A stretch of 64,000 nucleotides of DNA from Azonexus sp. (GCA_031260295.1 JAIRKE010000054.1:80654-144653), one strand, 5' to 3'. Counted from the first letter of the stretch, positions 37,124 to 46,498 are shown. Program-made: numbers and translations. The notes: generated by a model not told the origin, from the letters alone.

Positions 37124-38071
37124 ATGGCGCAACAAGCCAATCAGCCGCTGCCCGGCGGCTTTCAGCTGGAAGACTACACGATCGATCGCCAGCTCTCGCT
37201 CGGTGGGTTCTCTATCGTCTATCTCGCCGAAAATGCCGACGGCCAGCAGGTGGCGATCAAGGAATATCTGCCCAACAGTCTGGCCCTGCGCGGCACAGGC
37301 GACATCAAGCCAGTCATCAAGCCGGAGCACCAGGCCGCCTTCCGCTACGGCATGAAGTGCTTTTTCGAGGAAGGGCGGGCGCTGGCCAAGCTGTCGCATC
37401 CGAACGTGATCCGCGTGCTCAACTTCTTCCGCGCCAACGAGACCGTCTACATGGTTATGGAATACGAGCACGGGCGCACCTTGCAGGAATTCATCCAGAA
37501 GCACCAGGGGCACATTTCCGAGCGCTTCATTCGCGGCGTCTTCACGCGCATGCTCAACGGCCTGCGCGAAGTGCATTCGCACAAGTTGCTGCACCTCGAT
37601 TTGAAGCCCTCGAACATTTATCTGCGCAGCGATAACGCGCCAGTGCTGATCGATTTTGGCGCCGCCCGCCAGACTCTGAGCAGCGATGAGCAAATTCTCA
37701 AGCCAATGTATACGCCGGGTTTCGCCTCGCCGGAACACTACGGCTCGCGCAGCGATCTCGGGCCGTGGAGCGACATTTACAGTGTCGGCGCCTCGATGTA
37801 CTCCTGCCTGGCCGGCGGCGCGCCGCTGGCCGCCGACGAGCGCCTGAAGAAGGATGCGCTGGTGCCGGCGATGATACGCTGGGAGGGTTTGTATTCCGAC
37901 CGGTTGCTGGAAATTATCGACTGGTGCCTGAATCTCAATCACCTGTACCGCCCGCAAAGCGTCTTCACCCTGCAGAAAGCGCTGGTCGAAACCGTGACGC
38001 CGCCCTGCCCGAGAAACAACACGCACTGGTTCGGGCGCTTCGTCAATAAATTCAGGAAAGCACGCAAATGA
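37124..38071 (+). CDS. Serine/threonine protein kinase
   Basis: A 315-residue Hanks-type kinase with a complete set of key residues: glycine loop LSLGGFSIVYLA, Lys46 (VAIKEY), HLD at 157-159 (LHLDLKPSNIYL), DFG at 177-179 and SPEH. There is no transmembrane segment, only a basic C-terminal tail. Its stop overlaps the phosphatase start by four bases, giving a kinase/phosphatase pair. It is divergent from yicC. This is a different layout from the zinc-ribbon kinases at 12.7 and 18 kb. Confidence 0.92.
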   Translation: MAQQANQPLPGGFQLEDYTIDRQLSLGGFSIVYLAENADGQQVAIKEYLPNSLALRGTGDIKPVIKPEHQAAFRYGMKCFFEEGRALAKLSHPNVIRVLNFFRANETVYMVMEYEHGRTLQEFIQKHQGHISERFIRGVFTRMLNGLREVHSHKLLHLDLKPSNIYLRSDNAPVLIDFGAARQTLSSDEQILKPMYTPGFASPEHYGSRSDLGPWSDIYSVGASMYSCLAGGAPLAADERLKKDALVPAMIRWEGLYSDRLLEIIDWCLNLNHLYRPQSVFTLQKALVETVTPPCPRNNTHWFGRFVNKFRKARK

Positions 38072-38985
38072 GATTCACGATTTATCAGGAGAGCCGCCAG
38101 GGCGGTCGCGGCAACAACGAGGACCGGACCACTTATTGTTACTCGCGCGACGCGCTGTTGATGGTCGTCGCCGATGGCATGGGCGGCCACCACTACGGCG
38201 AGATCGCGGCGCAGATCGCCGTGCAGACGCTGGCCGACATTTTCCGCCGCGAGGCGCGGCCGGTGCTGGCCGATCCCTTCCGCTTCCTGCAAAAGGGCAT
38301 GATCAACGCCCATCACGCCATCCTCGACTACACCGCCCACCACCGCCTCAAGGACACGCCGCGCACCACCTGCGTCGCCTGCGTGATCCAGGACAACGTC
38401 GCCTACTGGGCGCATGTCGGCGATTCGCGTCTGTACTTGATACGCAGCGGCCGCACCATCGCCCAGACCCGGGATCACACACGCATCCGCCTGCTGGTGG
38501 AAGAAGGGATGATCAGCGAGGCGCAGGCGGCGGTGCATCCCGACCGCAACAAGATCTACAGTTGCCTCGGCAGCCCGACCCCGGCGGAAATCGAGTTCTC
38601 GCGCAAGATGCCGCTGGAGCACGGCGACATCCTGCTGCTGTGCACCGACGGCTTCTGGGGCGTCCTGCCCGGCGACATGATCAACACCGCGCTGAAGGGC
38701 AGCAACCTGATGCAGGCGGTGCCGGCGCTGCTGACCCAGGCCGAGACGCGCGGCGGCATCCACGGCGACAACCTGTCGGTGGTTGCCGTGCGCTGGGAGC
38801 AGAGCTATGCCGATGACAGCAGCAGCTCGGTGTCCACCCAGACCATGGCGCCCGACGAAATCACCACCCGGCTCGACGAATTCGGCCGCAATCCGGCCTA
38901 CAAGACCGATCTCACCGAAGACGAGATCGAGAAGGCGATCGAGGAAATCCGCGCCGCCATCGACAAATTCAACCCCAGGAAATAA
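38068..38985 (+). CDS. PP2C-family protein phosphatase
   Basis: A 305-residue metal-dependent phosphatase. Metal-binding motifs are RGNNEDRT (15-21), VADGMGGHHYGE (35-46), HVGDSRLYLIR, LLCTDGFWG and GDNLSVV. It presumably reverses the action of the kinase that overlaps it. The C-terminal 50 residues are acidic and outside the catalytic fold. Confidence 0.92.
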   Translation: MRFTIYQESRQGGRGNNEDRTTYCYSRDALLMVVADGMGGHHYGEIAAQIAVQTLADIFRREARPVLADPFRFLQKGMINAHHAILDYTAHHRLKDTPRTTCVACVIQDNVAYWAHVGDSRLYLIRSGRTIAQTRDHTRIRLLVEEGMISEAQAAVHPDRNKIYSCLGSPTPAEIEFSRKMPLEHGDILLLCTDGFWGVLPGDMINTALKGSNLMQAVPALLTQAETRGGIHGDNLSVVAVRWEQSYADDSSSSVSTQTMAPDEITTRLDEFGRNPAYKTDLTEDEIEKAIEEIRAAIDKFNPRK

Positions 38986-38994
38986 GGAAGGCCC

Positions 38995-39711
38995 ATGCGC
39001 CCCAGCCAACGCCAGCCGGACCAGCTTCGCGCCGTCCGCATCACCCGCCGCTTCACCCGCCATGCCGAAGGCTCGGTGCTGATCGAGATCGGCGATACCC
39101 GCGTGCTGTGTACCGCCTCGGTCGAGGAAAGCCTGCCACCCTTCCTGCGCGGCAAGGGCCAGGGCTGGGTCACCGCCGAATACGGCATGCTGCCGCGCGC
39201 CACGCACACGCGCACGGCGCGCGAAGCGGCCAAGGGCAAGCAGAGCGGCCGGACACAGGAAATCCAGCGCCTGATCGGCCGCAGCCTGCGCGCCGTGACC
39301 GACCTCAAAGCCCTCGGCGAACGCCAGATCACCCTCGACTGCGACGTCCTGCAAGCCGACGGCGGCACCCGCTGTGCCGCCATCACCGGCGCCTGGGTAG
39401 CGCTGTATGAGGCCTGCGAGAAGCTGGTGCAGGCCGGCAAGCTGGCGGCCAATCCGGTCCAGGAGCACGTCGCCGCCGTCTCGGTCGGCATCTTTGCCGG
39501 TAGCCCGGTACTCGACCTCGACTACCCGGAAGATTCCGGCTGCGACACCGACATGAACGTCATCATGACCGGCCGTGGCGGCATCGTCGAAGTGCAAGGC
39601 ACCGCCGAGGGCGAGCCGTTCACCCGCGAGCAGATGAACGTGCTGCTCGACTTGGCGCAACTCGGCATCGGCCAACTGGTCGCCGCGCAGCAAAGCGCCT
39701 TGGCCGGCTGA
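38995..39711 (+). CDS. rph: Ribonuclease PH
   Basis: A phosphorolytic 3'-5' exoribonuclease that trims tRNA precursors. The 238-residue protein starts [12 protein letters not shown] after AAGGAAG. It shows the RNase PH core ([62 protein letters not shown]). It is intact, unlike the frameshifted E. coli K-12 copy. rdgB follows by two bases. Confidence 0.96.
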   Translation: MRPSQRQPDQLRAVRITRRFTRHAEGSVLIEIGDTRVLCTASVEESLPPFLRGKGQGWVTAEYGMLPRATHTRTAREAAKGKQSGRTQEIQRLIGRSLRAVTDLKALGERQITLDCDVLQADGGTRCAAITGAWVALYEACEKLVQAGKLAANPVQEHVAAVSVGIFAGSPVLDLDYPEDSGCDTDMNVIMTGRGGIVEVQGTAEGEPFTREQMNVLLDLAQLGIGQLVAAQQSALAG

Positions 39712-39713
39712 TT

Positions 39714-40301
39714 ATGAAAAAACTCGTCCTCGCCTCGAACAACGCCAAGAAGCTCAAGGAATTGAACGCGCTCTTGGCCCCGCTTGGTTTTGAGGTCATC
39801 CCGCAAGGCCAACTCGGCATTCCCGAAGCCGAGGAACCGCACGCTACTTTTGTCGAAAACGCCCTGGCCAAGGCCCGCCACGCCGCCCGGCACAGCGGTC
39901 TGCCGGCATTGGCCGACGACTCCGGCCTGTGCGTCAAGGCCCTCGGCGGCGCACCGGGCGTCGTCTCGGCCCGCTACGCCGGCGAGCCGAAATCGGACGC
40001 CCGCAACAACGCCAGGCTACTCGCCGAACTGGCCAACCAGTCCGACCGCCGCGCTCACTTCGTCAGTCTGCTGGTACTGTGCCGCAGCGGCGACGACCCG
40101 CAGCCGATCATCGCCGAGGGCGAATGGCACGGCGAGATCGTCGATCAACTGCGCGGCGACGGCGGCTTCGGCTATGACCCGCTGTTCTTCGTCCGCGAAT
40201 TCGGCCAGACCGCCGCCGAACTCGACGCCGACACCAAGAACCGCGTCTCGCATCGCGGCCGGGCGATGCAGAAGCTGATCGAGCGCCTGCCCGAATTGTA
40301 G
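39714..40301 (+). CDS. rdgB: XTP/dITP pyrophosphatase (Ham1 family)
   Basis: Removes non-canonical purine nucleoside triphosphates. The 195-residue protein begins with the family signature LVLASNNAKKLKELN and has TFVENALAKARHAA, LADDSGLCVKALGGAPGV and FGYDPLFFV. It is in operon with rph, a common arrangement. Confidence 0.95.
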   Translation: MKKLVLASNNAKKLKELNALLAPLGFEVIPQGQLGIPEAEEPHATFVENALAKARHAARHSGLPALADDSGLCVKALGGAPGVVSARYAGEPKSDARNNARLLAELANQSDRRAHFVSLLVLCRSGDDPQPIIAEGEWHGEIVDQLRGDGGFGYDPLFFVREFGQTAAELDADTKNRVSHRGRAMQKLIERLPEL

Positions 40302-40363
40302 GAAGGCCACGGAGCGCCACGCCGGTAGCCTCAACGTCGCAGCCCGGTACCGCAACCCAATCC

Positions 40364-41581
40364 ATGTCCCGCACCATTCCCATCTTCCCGGCCGCCGCCT
40401 TGCCGCCGGCGAGCGCCGACCAGCCGCTGGAATTCCACACGTCGCCGCCGCTCTCGCTCTATGTCCATATTCCGTGGTGCGTGCAGAAATGTCCGTATTG
40501 CGACTTCAACTCGCATGAGGCCAGCGGAACGATTCCCGAACGCCAATACGTCGATGCCCTGATCGCCGACTTGCAGGCGGCCCTGCCGCTGATCTGGGGC
40601 CGCCCAGTGCTCAGCGTTTTCTTCGGCGGCGGCACGCCCAGCCTGCTCTCTCCGGCGGCCATCGACGAACTACTGGCCGCCTTCCGGGCGCTGGCGATGC
40701 TCGCGCCGGAAGCCGAGATCACCCTCGAAGCCAACCCCGGCGCCGTCGAAGCCGAGAAGTTCGCCGGCTTTCGCGCCGCCGGCGTCAATCGCCTGTCGCT
40801 CGGTATCCAGAGCTTTGATGACGATCATCTACAAGCGCTCGGCCGCATCCACGGCAGCGCCGAGGCCAAGCGCGCCGCCGCGCTCGCCGCCGAGCACTTC
40901 GAGCGCTTCAATCTCGACCTGATGTACGGGCTGCCCGGCCAAACGCTAGCCCAGGCACTGAGCGACGTCGACACGGCGCTAGCCTACGCGCCGCCGCACC
41001 TGTCCTGCTACCAATTGACGCCAGAACCAAACACGCGCTTCGCCGCCTTCCCGCCGCCCTTGCCAGAAGCCGACCTATGCGCCGACATGCAGGAAGCCAT
41101 CGAAGCCCGGCTGGCCACCGCCGGCTATCTCAATTACGAGACCTCGGCCTTCGCCCGACTCGACCGGCAATGCCTGCACAACCTCAATTACTGGCATTTC
41201 GGCGACTACCTCGGCATTGGCGCCGGCGCCCATTCCAAGCTGACCCTGCACGACCGCGTGCTGCGCCAGATGCGTTGGAAGCACCCGCCAACCTATCTCG
41301 ACAACGGGGCGGCCGGACAATGGTTGCAGGAAGACCGGCAGGTCGAAGCAGCCGATCTGCCGTTCGAGTTCCTGATGAATGCATTGCGCTTGGCCGATGG
41401 CTTTGCCCCGTCGCTATTCGAACGGCGCACCTCGCGGCCACTGGCAGCAATCTTGCCGCAGCTCCGAGCTGCCGCCGACGATGGACTGCTGAGTATCGGC
41501 CCCGAGCGTATCGCCCCGACGGCGCGCGGACGTCGTTTTCTCAACGTACTGCTCGAACGTTTTCTCGATACCGGCACCTGA
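40364..41581 (+). CDS. hemW: Radical SAM heme chaperone HemW
   Basis: A radical-SAM protein that inserts heme, related to HemN. The 405-residue protein has the cluster motif C39-x3-C43-x2-C46 in LYVHIPWCVQKCPYCDF. FFGGGTPSLL and a HemN-type C-terminal region follow. It lacks the extra N-terminal part of coproporphyrinogen dehydrogenase. It follows rdgB by 62 bases. Confidence 0.92.
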   Translation: MSRTIPIFPAAALPPASADQPLEFHTSPPLSLYVHIPWCVQKCPYCDFNSHEASGTIPERQYVDALIADLQAALPLIWGRPVLSVFFGGGTPSLLSPAAIDELLAAFRALAMLAPEAEITLEANPGAVEAEKFAGFRAAGVNRLSLGIQSFDDDHLQALGRIHGSAEAKRAAALAAEHFERFNLDLMYGLPGQTLAQALSDVDTALAYAPPHLSCYQLTPEPNTRFAAFPPPLPEADLCADMQEAIEARLATAGYLNYETSAFARLDRQCLHNLNYWHFGDYLGIGAGAHSKLTLHDRVLRQMRWKHPPTYLDNGAAGQWLQEDRQVEAADLPFEFLMNALRLADGFAPSLFERRTSRPLAAILPQLRAAADDGLLSIGPERIAPTARGRRFLNVLLERFLDTGT

Positions 41582-41703
41582 CGGCGGCCGGGCCGGCACA
41601 TACTGCCCCAACGATCGGTTGACGCAATGCCACCGCTTATGCGCCAATGACAATCGGTTTTTCTCCCGTATCGATATCCTCACCCCGTTTTCCGATCCGC
41701 TCC

Positions 41704-42927
41704 ATGCTGCGCGTCCTGAACCGCCCCGAACACCTGATCGCCACGCTCGCCGCCGCCGGTATCCTGATCGTGACCATGGGCACCCGCCAGTCGCTCGGTC
41801 TGTTCATCGCCCCGATCGATGAGAGCACCGGCCTGGGCATCGCCAGCATCAGCCTGGCGCTGGCTGTCGGTCAGTTCGCCTGGGGCGCCATCCAGCCGGT
41901 GGCCGGGGCGATCGCCGATCGCCACGGCCCGCGCGCCGTATTGATCGGCGGCGTGCTGATCCTCGCTCTGGGCTGCGCCGTCACGCCGTTCATGCACACT
42001 GGCTTCGGCCTGATCGTTTCGCTCGGCCTGCTCTCGGCCATGGGTTCCGGTGCGAGCAGTTTCTCGGTGTTGATCGCCGCCATTTCCCATCGCCTGCCGC
42101 TCGAAGCGCGCGGTGCGGCCTCCGGGGTCATCAATGCGGGCGGTTCGTTCGGTCAGTTCGTGTTCGCCCCGGTTCTGCAAAAGCTGATCCAGGCCGTGGG
42201 CTGGATGGGTACGATGTGGACCATGGCGCTGATGACACTAGCCGCCCTGCCCTTGATCGGCAAACTGACGGGCGGCCAGGGCGTGACGCCGGTGCGCCAG
42301 ACCCACCAGGCAGGTGGCCTGAAACGAGCCATCGGCGAGGCCGCCCGCGACCGCAGCTATCTGCTGCTGCACGCCAGTTTTTTCGCCTGCGGCTTCCACA
42401 TCGCTTTCCTGGCTACCCACCTGCCCGGCGAGGTAAAGCTATGTGGCCTGCCACCCTCGGTAGCGAGTTGGTCGCTGGCCATCATCGGCTTGGCCAACAT
42501 CGCCGGCAGCCTGACTATCGGCGCCTGCATCGCCAAATATCGCAGCAAGTACCTGCTAGCCGCCATGTATGCCTCGCGCACCGTACTGATCGCGCTGTAC
42601 CTGATAGCCCCGCGCACCGACCTGACCTTCTACCTGTTCGCCGCCGGCATGGGTTTCACCTGGCTGGCCACCGTGCCGCCGACTGCCGCCATCGTCGGCA
42701 AACTGTTCGGCATCCGCTACCTGGCCACGCTGTTCGGCCTGACCCTGTTGAGCCACCAGACCGGCGGCTTTCTCGGCGCTTGGCTGGGCGGCCTGGCCAT
42801 TACCCGCTTCGGCGACTTCGGCTGGATGTGGTACGCCGACATGACCCTGGCCCTGCTCGCCGCCCTGCTCACCCTGCCCATCCGCGAAGCCCTCGTGGTA
42901 CGTGTACCGGCTCCGGCCGCGGCCTGA
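41704..42927 (+). CDS. MFS transporter
   Basis: Twelve hydrophobic segments are expected from the pattern. The 407-residue protein starts at MLRVLNRPEH (an ATG at 41647 would add 19 residues without a hydrophobic segment). The motif-A loop DRHGPRAVLIGG follows helix two. The family includes oxalate/formate-type and other organic-anion exchangers; the substrate is not known. It is followed by a thioesterase 22 bases away. Confidence 0.85.
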   Translation: MLRVLNRPEHLIATLAAAGILIVTMGTRQSLGLFIAPIDESTGLGIASISLALAVGQFAWGAIQPVAGAIADRHGPRAVLIGGVLILALGCAVTPFMHTGFGLIVSLGLLSAMGSGASSFSVLIAAISHRLPLEARGAASGVINAGGSFGQFVFAPVLQKLIQAVGWMGTMWTMALMTLAALPLIGKLTGGQGVTPVRQTHQAGGLKRAIGEAARDRSYLLLHASFFACGFHIAFLATHLPGEVKLCGLPPSVASWSLAIIGLANIAGSLTIGACIAKYRSKYLLAAMYASRTVLIALYLIAPRTDLTFYLFAAGMGFTWLATVPPTAAIVGKLFGIRYLATLFGLTLLSHQTGGFLGAWLGGLAITRFGDFGWMWYADMTLALLAALLTLPIREALVVRVPAPAAA

Positions 42928-42949
42928 TTCAACCCAACGAGAGATATCC

Positions 42950-43381
42950 ATGAGCCGCTTGCGCCCCGAACTGACGATTGCCGACTTCAATGCCCGCGGC
43001 GCGAGCTACCTGCCCGGCGAGCTCGGCATCGAGATGACCGCCCTGGCGCAGAACACCGCAGCCAGCCGGATGCCGGTGCGACAATTGCACTTTGCGCCAA
43101 ACGGCTTTCTCCATGCCGCCAGCGTCGTCGCGCTGGCCGACACTACTTGCGGCTACGCCACCATCGCCCACCTGCCGGCCGGCGCCGAGTCGTTTACCAC
43201 CATCGAACTGAAGAGCAACCACCTCGGCACGGTGCACGAGGGTGCCATCGCCTGCGTCGCCATGGCGCAGCATCTCGGACGCAACACCCAGGTCTGGGAC
43301 GCGGTGGTCAGCGACGAGGCCAGCGGTCGCCGAATCGCGCTATTCCGCTGCACGCAGATGATCCTCTGGCCGAAAGGTTGA
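42950..43381 (+). CDS. Hotdog-fold thioesterase, PaaI-like
   Basis: A 143-residue hotdog protein predicted to hydrolyse acyl-CoA thioesters. The start at 42950 (MSRLRPELTI) follows GAGAG. The core FLHAASVVALADTTCGYA holds the conserved helix acid (Asp), and FTTIELKSNHLG is the typical second strand pair. The substrate is unknown. Its 3' end is six bases from the frameshifted ychJ stop. Confidence 0.87.
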   Translation: MSRLRPELTIADFNARGASYLPGELGIEMTALAQNTAASRMPVRQLHFAPNGFLHAASVVALADTTCGYATIAHLPAGAESFTTIELKSNHLGTVHEGAIACVAMAQHLGRNTQVWDAVVSDEASGRRIALFRCTQMILWPKG

Positions 43382-43387
43382 ACGGCT

Positions 43388-43763
43388 TCAGCTGATATCA
43401 CCGTCGACGTAGTACCAGCGCCCGTCCTGGCGCACGAAACGGCTGAGTTCGCGCAACCGCTGGCCGCGCCCGGCGATGCGATAGCGGGCGACGAACTCGA
43501 CCGTGGCATGGCTGTCGTCCTGCTGCTGGTGGTGACGCACCTCCAGCCCCAGCCATTGAGTGCCGGCCTCAGCGGCCAGATGCAGCGCCGGCGGCCGCGT
43601 CGACGGGTGCCAGGTAGCCAGCAGATAATCTTCCAGCCCCCAGCACGTAGGCGCAGTAGCGCGAGCGCATCAACGCCAGCGCCGTGGCTGCCGCTTCTCC
43701 GCCGTGCGGGCGGGCGCAGCAGTCGGCATAGGCCTGGCCGCTGGCGCAGGGACAGAGGGTCAC
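43388..43763 (-). pseudogene. ychJ: YchJ-family (UPF0225) SEC-C protein gene, frameshifted
   Basis: The frame from ATG 43763 starts with the zinc SEC-C-like motif CPCASGQAYADCC and the SRYCAYVLG core. It then leaves the family and stops after 64 codons. Removing one G from the five-G run (C's at 43637-43641 on the plus strand) restores the family reading, LEDYLLATWHPSTRP, then FVARYRIAGRGQR and DGRWYYVDGDIS, to a stop at 43388. The rest is free of stops, so the lesion is a single-base change: a sequencing error, a fresh mutation or recoding. Its start overlaps the rdgC stop (ATGA). Confidence 0.8.
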
Positions 43764-44674
43764 GTTGCCGCGGGCTGCTCGCCGCCGAGGGCCGCGACCA
43801 GTTGCGGCAGGAAACGCGAGAGTTCACCGGTCATCAGCGCGAAATCGGCGTCGAACTGCTCGTCGGCCCGCTCGGCGTTCTTCTCTGCCTCTTCCTTCAA
43901 CAGGTCGAGAAAAGCCAAGCGCTTGACCTCCAGCTTATCGCTGAGAACGAAGGAAATGCGGTCATCCCAGGTCAGCGCCAGCTTGGTCGGCAGCTTGCCG
44001 GCGGCCAGGTGGGCCTTGATTTCGCCGCTGATTTCGTCGCCGAGCGGATGGCGGACGTAACGCACGGCGGCCTTCTCCTCGCCGACCGCCTTCAGTTCGC
44101 AATCGCGGTCGATGGTGAAGCCGGCCGGCCCTTCGCCGCCGGCCAGCCAGCCAGCCATCGCCGATTGCGGCGAGGATTGCGTGTGCAAGGGCTTGAGCGG
44201 GAATTCGTCGAGACAGTGGCGCAGGTGCTCGATCACTTCCTCAGCCTTGGCCGGGCTGGCGGCATCGATGCTGCACCAGCCGCCCACCGGGTCGAGCCAG
44301 ACGAAAGTGCGGCGCCGGCGGGTGAAGGCACGCGGCATCAGTTCCTCGGTGACACGCTCGCGCAATTCCTTCAACTGTCTGCGGCCGGGCGCGTAGCCCT
44401 GCTGCTCTTCCATCGCCGCAGCCCGCTCGGCGACTTCCTCGTTAATCACCGATGACGGCAACAGGCGTTGCTCGACGGCCAGCGCGATCAGCCATTGCCG
44501 GTCGAGCGCAAAAACCAGCGCCCCATCCTGGCGCGGCGACACCCAGCCACGGCTCATCGGCTGGTTGCTCGGGCACTTGCTGAAAGGGCCGCGAGCCAGT
44601 TGCTCCTCGAAGCGGGCGAGGTCGATATTCCACGGCGTCGGCAGACGGTACAACTGAAGATTCTTGAACCACAT
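43760..44674 (-). CDS. rdgC: Recombination-associated protein RdgC
   Basis: A ring-shaped DNA-binding protein that modulates RecA. The start at 44674 (MWFKNLQLYR) gives 304 residues, the usual size, and LPTPWNIDLARFEEQLA follows as in the family; the frame upstream is unconserved. The stop overlaps the frameshifted ychJ start. It is divergent from the PEP-CTERM genes. Confidence 0.94.
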   Translation of the reverse strand: MWFKNLQLYRLPTPWNIDLARFEEQLARGPFSKCPSNQPMSRGWVSPRQDGALVFALDRQWLIALAVEQRLLPSSVINEEVAERAAAMEEQQGYAPGRRQLKELRERVTEELMPRAFTRRRRTFVWLDPVGGWCSIDAASPAKAEEVIEHLRHCLDEFPLKPLHTQSSPQSAMAGWLAGGEGPAGFTIDRDCELKAVGEEKAAVRYVRHPLGDEISGEIKAHLAAGKLPTKLALTWDDRISFVLSDKLEVKRLAFLDLLKEEAEKNAERADEQFDADFALMTGELSRFLPQLVAALGGEQPAAT

Positions 44675-44792
44675 GTTTCTGACTCTCAAAAGGAAGGCCG
44701 GCTCCGGCGGAAGGCGGCAAGGAAGGAGGGCAGCGGCCGTGGCGAAGCAGGCGGCCAAATCGGGACGGGAGTTTACCAGCCCGGAAAATAAG

Positions 44793-44826
44793 GCGTCGAA
44801 CGTGATTGATTTCACGGACTTATTTT
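44793..44826 (+). promoter_or_regulatory. Conserved upstream block of first PEP-CTERM gene
   Basis: GCGTCGAACGTGATTGATT here and GCGTCGAATGTGATCGATT at 45701 differ at only two of 19 positions. A shared CGGA and T-run follows in both. They lie 91 and 87 bases before the two paralogous starts, so they are probably a common operator or promoter element. No sigma-54 GG/GC pair was found. Confidence 0.45.
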
Positions 44827-44883
44827 CCGGCGCGGTTGTATCCTTTCCCCATGCAATAGCAAAGATCCACGGGAGAATTATTC

Positions 44884-45576
44884 ATGCTGCGCACTTTCGC
44901 CAAAACCCTGCTCGCCTCGCTACTCTGCGCGGCAGCAATCAGCGCCTCCGCCGCGCCGATCCTGATCAAGGAAAGCGGCCTCGGCAACGGCCAATGGACC
45001 AACAGCCTGACGCTGCCGATGCAAAGCACCCCCGCCAACTACTGGGCCGGCCTACAGACCTTGGTCATCGACAATGCCGACACCGTACTCGCCTTCTGCG
45101 TCGACCCCTGGGAACTATCGCCGACCAGCAACCAGAGTTATGAGACCGGCGATCTCGCCGGCATTTTCGGCAGCAGCACGGCAAACTTCATCAACGAACT
45201 GTATTCCAAGTTCTACGCCAGCACATTGGAAAACACCGTTGCCGGGGCCAACGCAGCGGCCGGCTTTCAGCTCGCACTGTGGGAAATCATCGCCGATCAC
45301 GACTTCAAGCTCGACGGAACCGGTTTGGTGGCCACCAATGCCAAAACCAACCAGACCATCGTCGGCATCGCCAACGAGATGCTGAGCCAGCTCAACGGCA
45401 TTCTCGGCGACGACCTCTACAGCTTCACCTTCTACACCAGCGGCGCATCCAACGGCGAAGGCAGCAGCAAGGGTTTCCAGGACTATCTGGTAGCCACCAA
45501 GGTACCGGAACCCGCCAGCGCCCTGCTGCTGGTCACCGCCTTGGGTGGCCTGCTGCTCCGGCGTCGCCAGAAATAA
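44884..45576 (+). CDS. PEP-CTERM protein with putative thioester domain, copy 1
   Basis: A 230-residue exported protein. The signal peptide ends near ASAAP (23-25). The C-terminus has the sorting tripartite motif: VPEP at 207-210, a hydrophobic helix and the RRRQK tail. This targets it to exosortase for surface or matrix attachment. Cys72 (AFCVDPWE) and Gln129 (FQLALWEII) are the pattern expected for the internal Cys-Gln thioester of adhesin thioester domains, and both are kept in the paralogue. Thioester assignment is inference; no function is known. An exosortase gene is not in the window. Its terminator lies at 45609-45636. Confidence 0.9.
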   Translation: MLRTFAKTLLASLLCAAAISASAAPILIKESGLGNGQWTNSLTLPMQSTPANYWAGLQTLVIDNADTVLAFCVDPWELSPTSNQSYETGDLAGIFGSSTANFINELYSKFYASTLENTVAGANAAAGFQLALWEIIADHDFKLDGTGLVATNAKTNQTIVGIANEMLSQLNGILGDDLYSFTFYTSGASNGEGSSKGFQDYLVATKVPEPASALLLVTALGGLLLRRRQK

Positions 45577-45608
45577 GTTACGCATCACCAACCCCGTGCA
45601 TGGGGTGT

Positions 45609-45636
45609 AAAAATGGGGACCGAGGTCCCCATTTTT
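45609..45636 (+). terminator. Terminator of first PEP-CTERM gene
   Basis: A 13-base stem (AAAAATGGGGACC pairing with GGTCCCCATTTTT) with a two-base loop, followed by T-rich sequence. A close copy follows the second paralogue, so the duplication probably included the terminator. Confidence 0.85.
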
Positions 45637-45700
45637 TATTTTGCCGCGCCAGACAGGTTCTCCGCGTCGGCTCAAAGCTTACGGAAGATGCGATAATCGT

Positions 45701-45733
45701 GCGTCGAATGTGATCGATTAGCGGATTTTTTCA
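45701..45733 (+). promoter_or_regulatory. Conserved upstream block of second PEP-CTERM gene
   Basis: Partner of 44793-44826, with the same 19-base core and the same distance to the start codon (87 versus 91 bases). Confidence 0.45.
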
Positions 45734-45787
45734 GCCCCGTAGCATGCTGTCGCCAAAATATCAATAACGACCCGAGGGAAACCCATC

Positions 45788-46498
45788 ATGACTCACATCT
45801 TCAGCAAAACTCTGCTTGCCTCGCTGCTCTGCATGGCAGCGGTCAGCGTCTCCGCCGCACCAATCCTAGTCAAGACAGTCGAGCAAACCAACGGCCGATT
45901 GACCAACAGCCTGACACTGCCGATACAAAGCGGCGCCGCCAACTACTGGGCCGGTTCGCTCACCTTGGTCATTGACGATGTCCATTCCGTGCTTGCCTTC
46001 TGTAGCGATCCTTGGGAAACAACATCGAACATCAACCAAGTCTACGACACCAGCAGCCTGGACAGCGTTTTCGGCAGCACCAAGTCGAACTTCATCCGCG
46101 AACTGTATTCTGAGTTCTATGAGAGCACGCTGGAAAAAACCGTCGCCGGTTCCTACGCGGCGGCCGGCTTCCAGCTCGCGCTATGGGAAATCATCGCCGA
46201 TGGCGACCTGGTGCTCGACGGAACAGGTCTGGTGCGTAGCAACGCCCTGACCAACCCGATCATCGTCGGCATCGCCAACAACATGTTGAGCCAGCTCGAC
46301 GGCATCCTCGGCGGCGAACTCTACGATTTCACCTTCTACACCAACGGCATGGTCAACGGTCAAGGCGACATCGAGGGCTATCAGGATTTCCTGGTCGTCA
46401 GCAAGAAGCCGAACAACGAGGTGCCAGAACCCGCCAGCACCCTGTTGCTGGTCACCGCCCTGGGCGGCGGCCTGCTGCTCCGGCGTCGCCAGAAGTAA
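45788..46498 (+). CDS. PEP-CTERM protein with putative thioester domain, copy 2
   Basis: A 236-residue tandem paralogue of the preceding gene with clear identity over its whole length. The signal peptide ends near VSAAP. Cys72 (AFCSDPWE) and Gln129 (FQLALWEII) sit at the same positions as in copy 1. The C-terminus is VPEPASTLLL, a helix and RRRQK. The middle varies most (TNGRLTN versus GNGQWTN and the linker KPNNE before PEP), suggesting different ligands or partners. It has its own upstream block and terminator. Confidence 0.9.
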   Translation: MTHIFSKTLLASLLCMAAVSVSAAPILVKTVEQTNGRLTNSLTLPIQSGAANYWAGSLTLVIDDVHSVLAFCSDPWETTSNINQVYDTSSLDSVFGSTKSNFIRELYSEFYESTLEKTVAGSYAAAGFQLALWEIIADGDLVLDGTGLVRSNALTNPIIVGIANNMLSQLDGILGGELYDFTFYTNGMVNGQGDIEGYQDFLVVSKKPNNEVPEPASTLLLVTALGGGLLLRRRQK

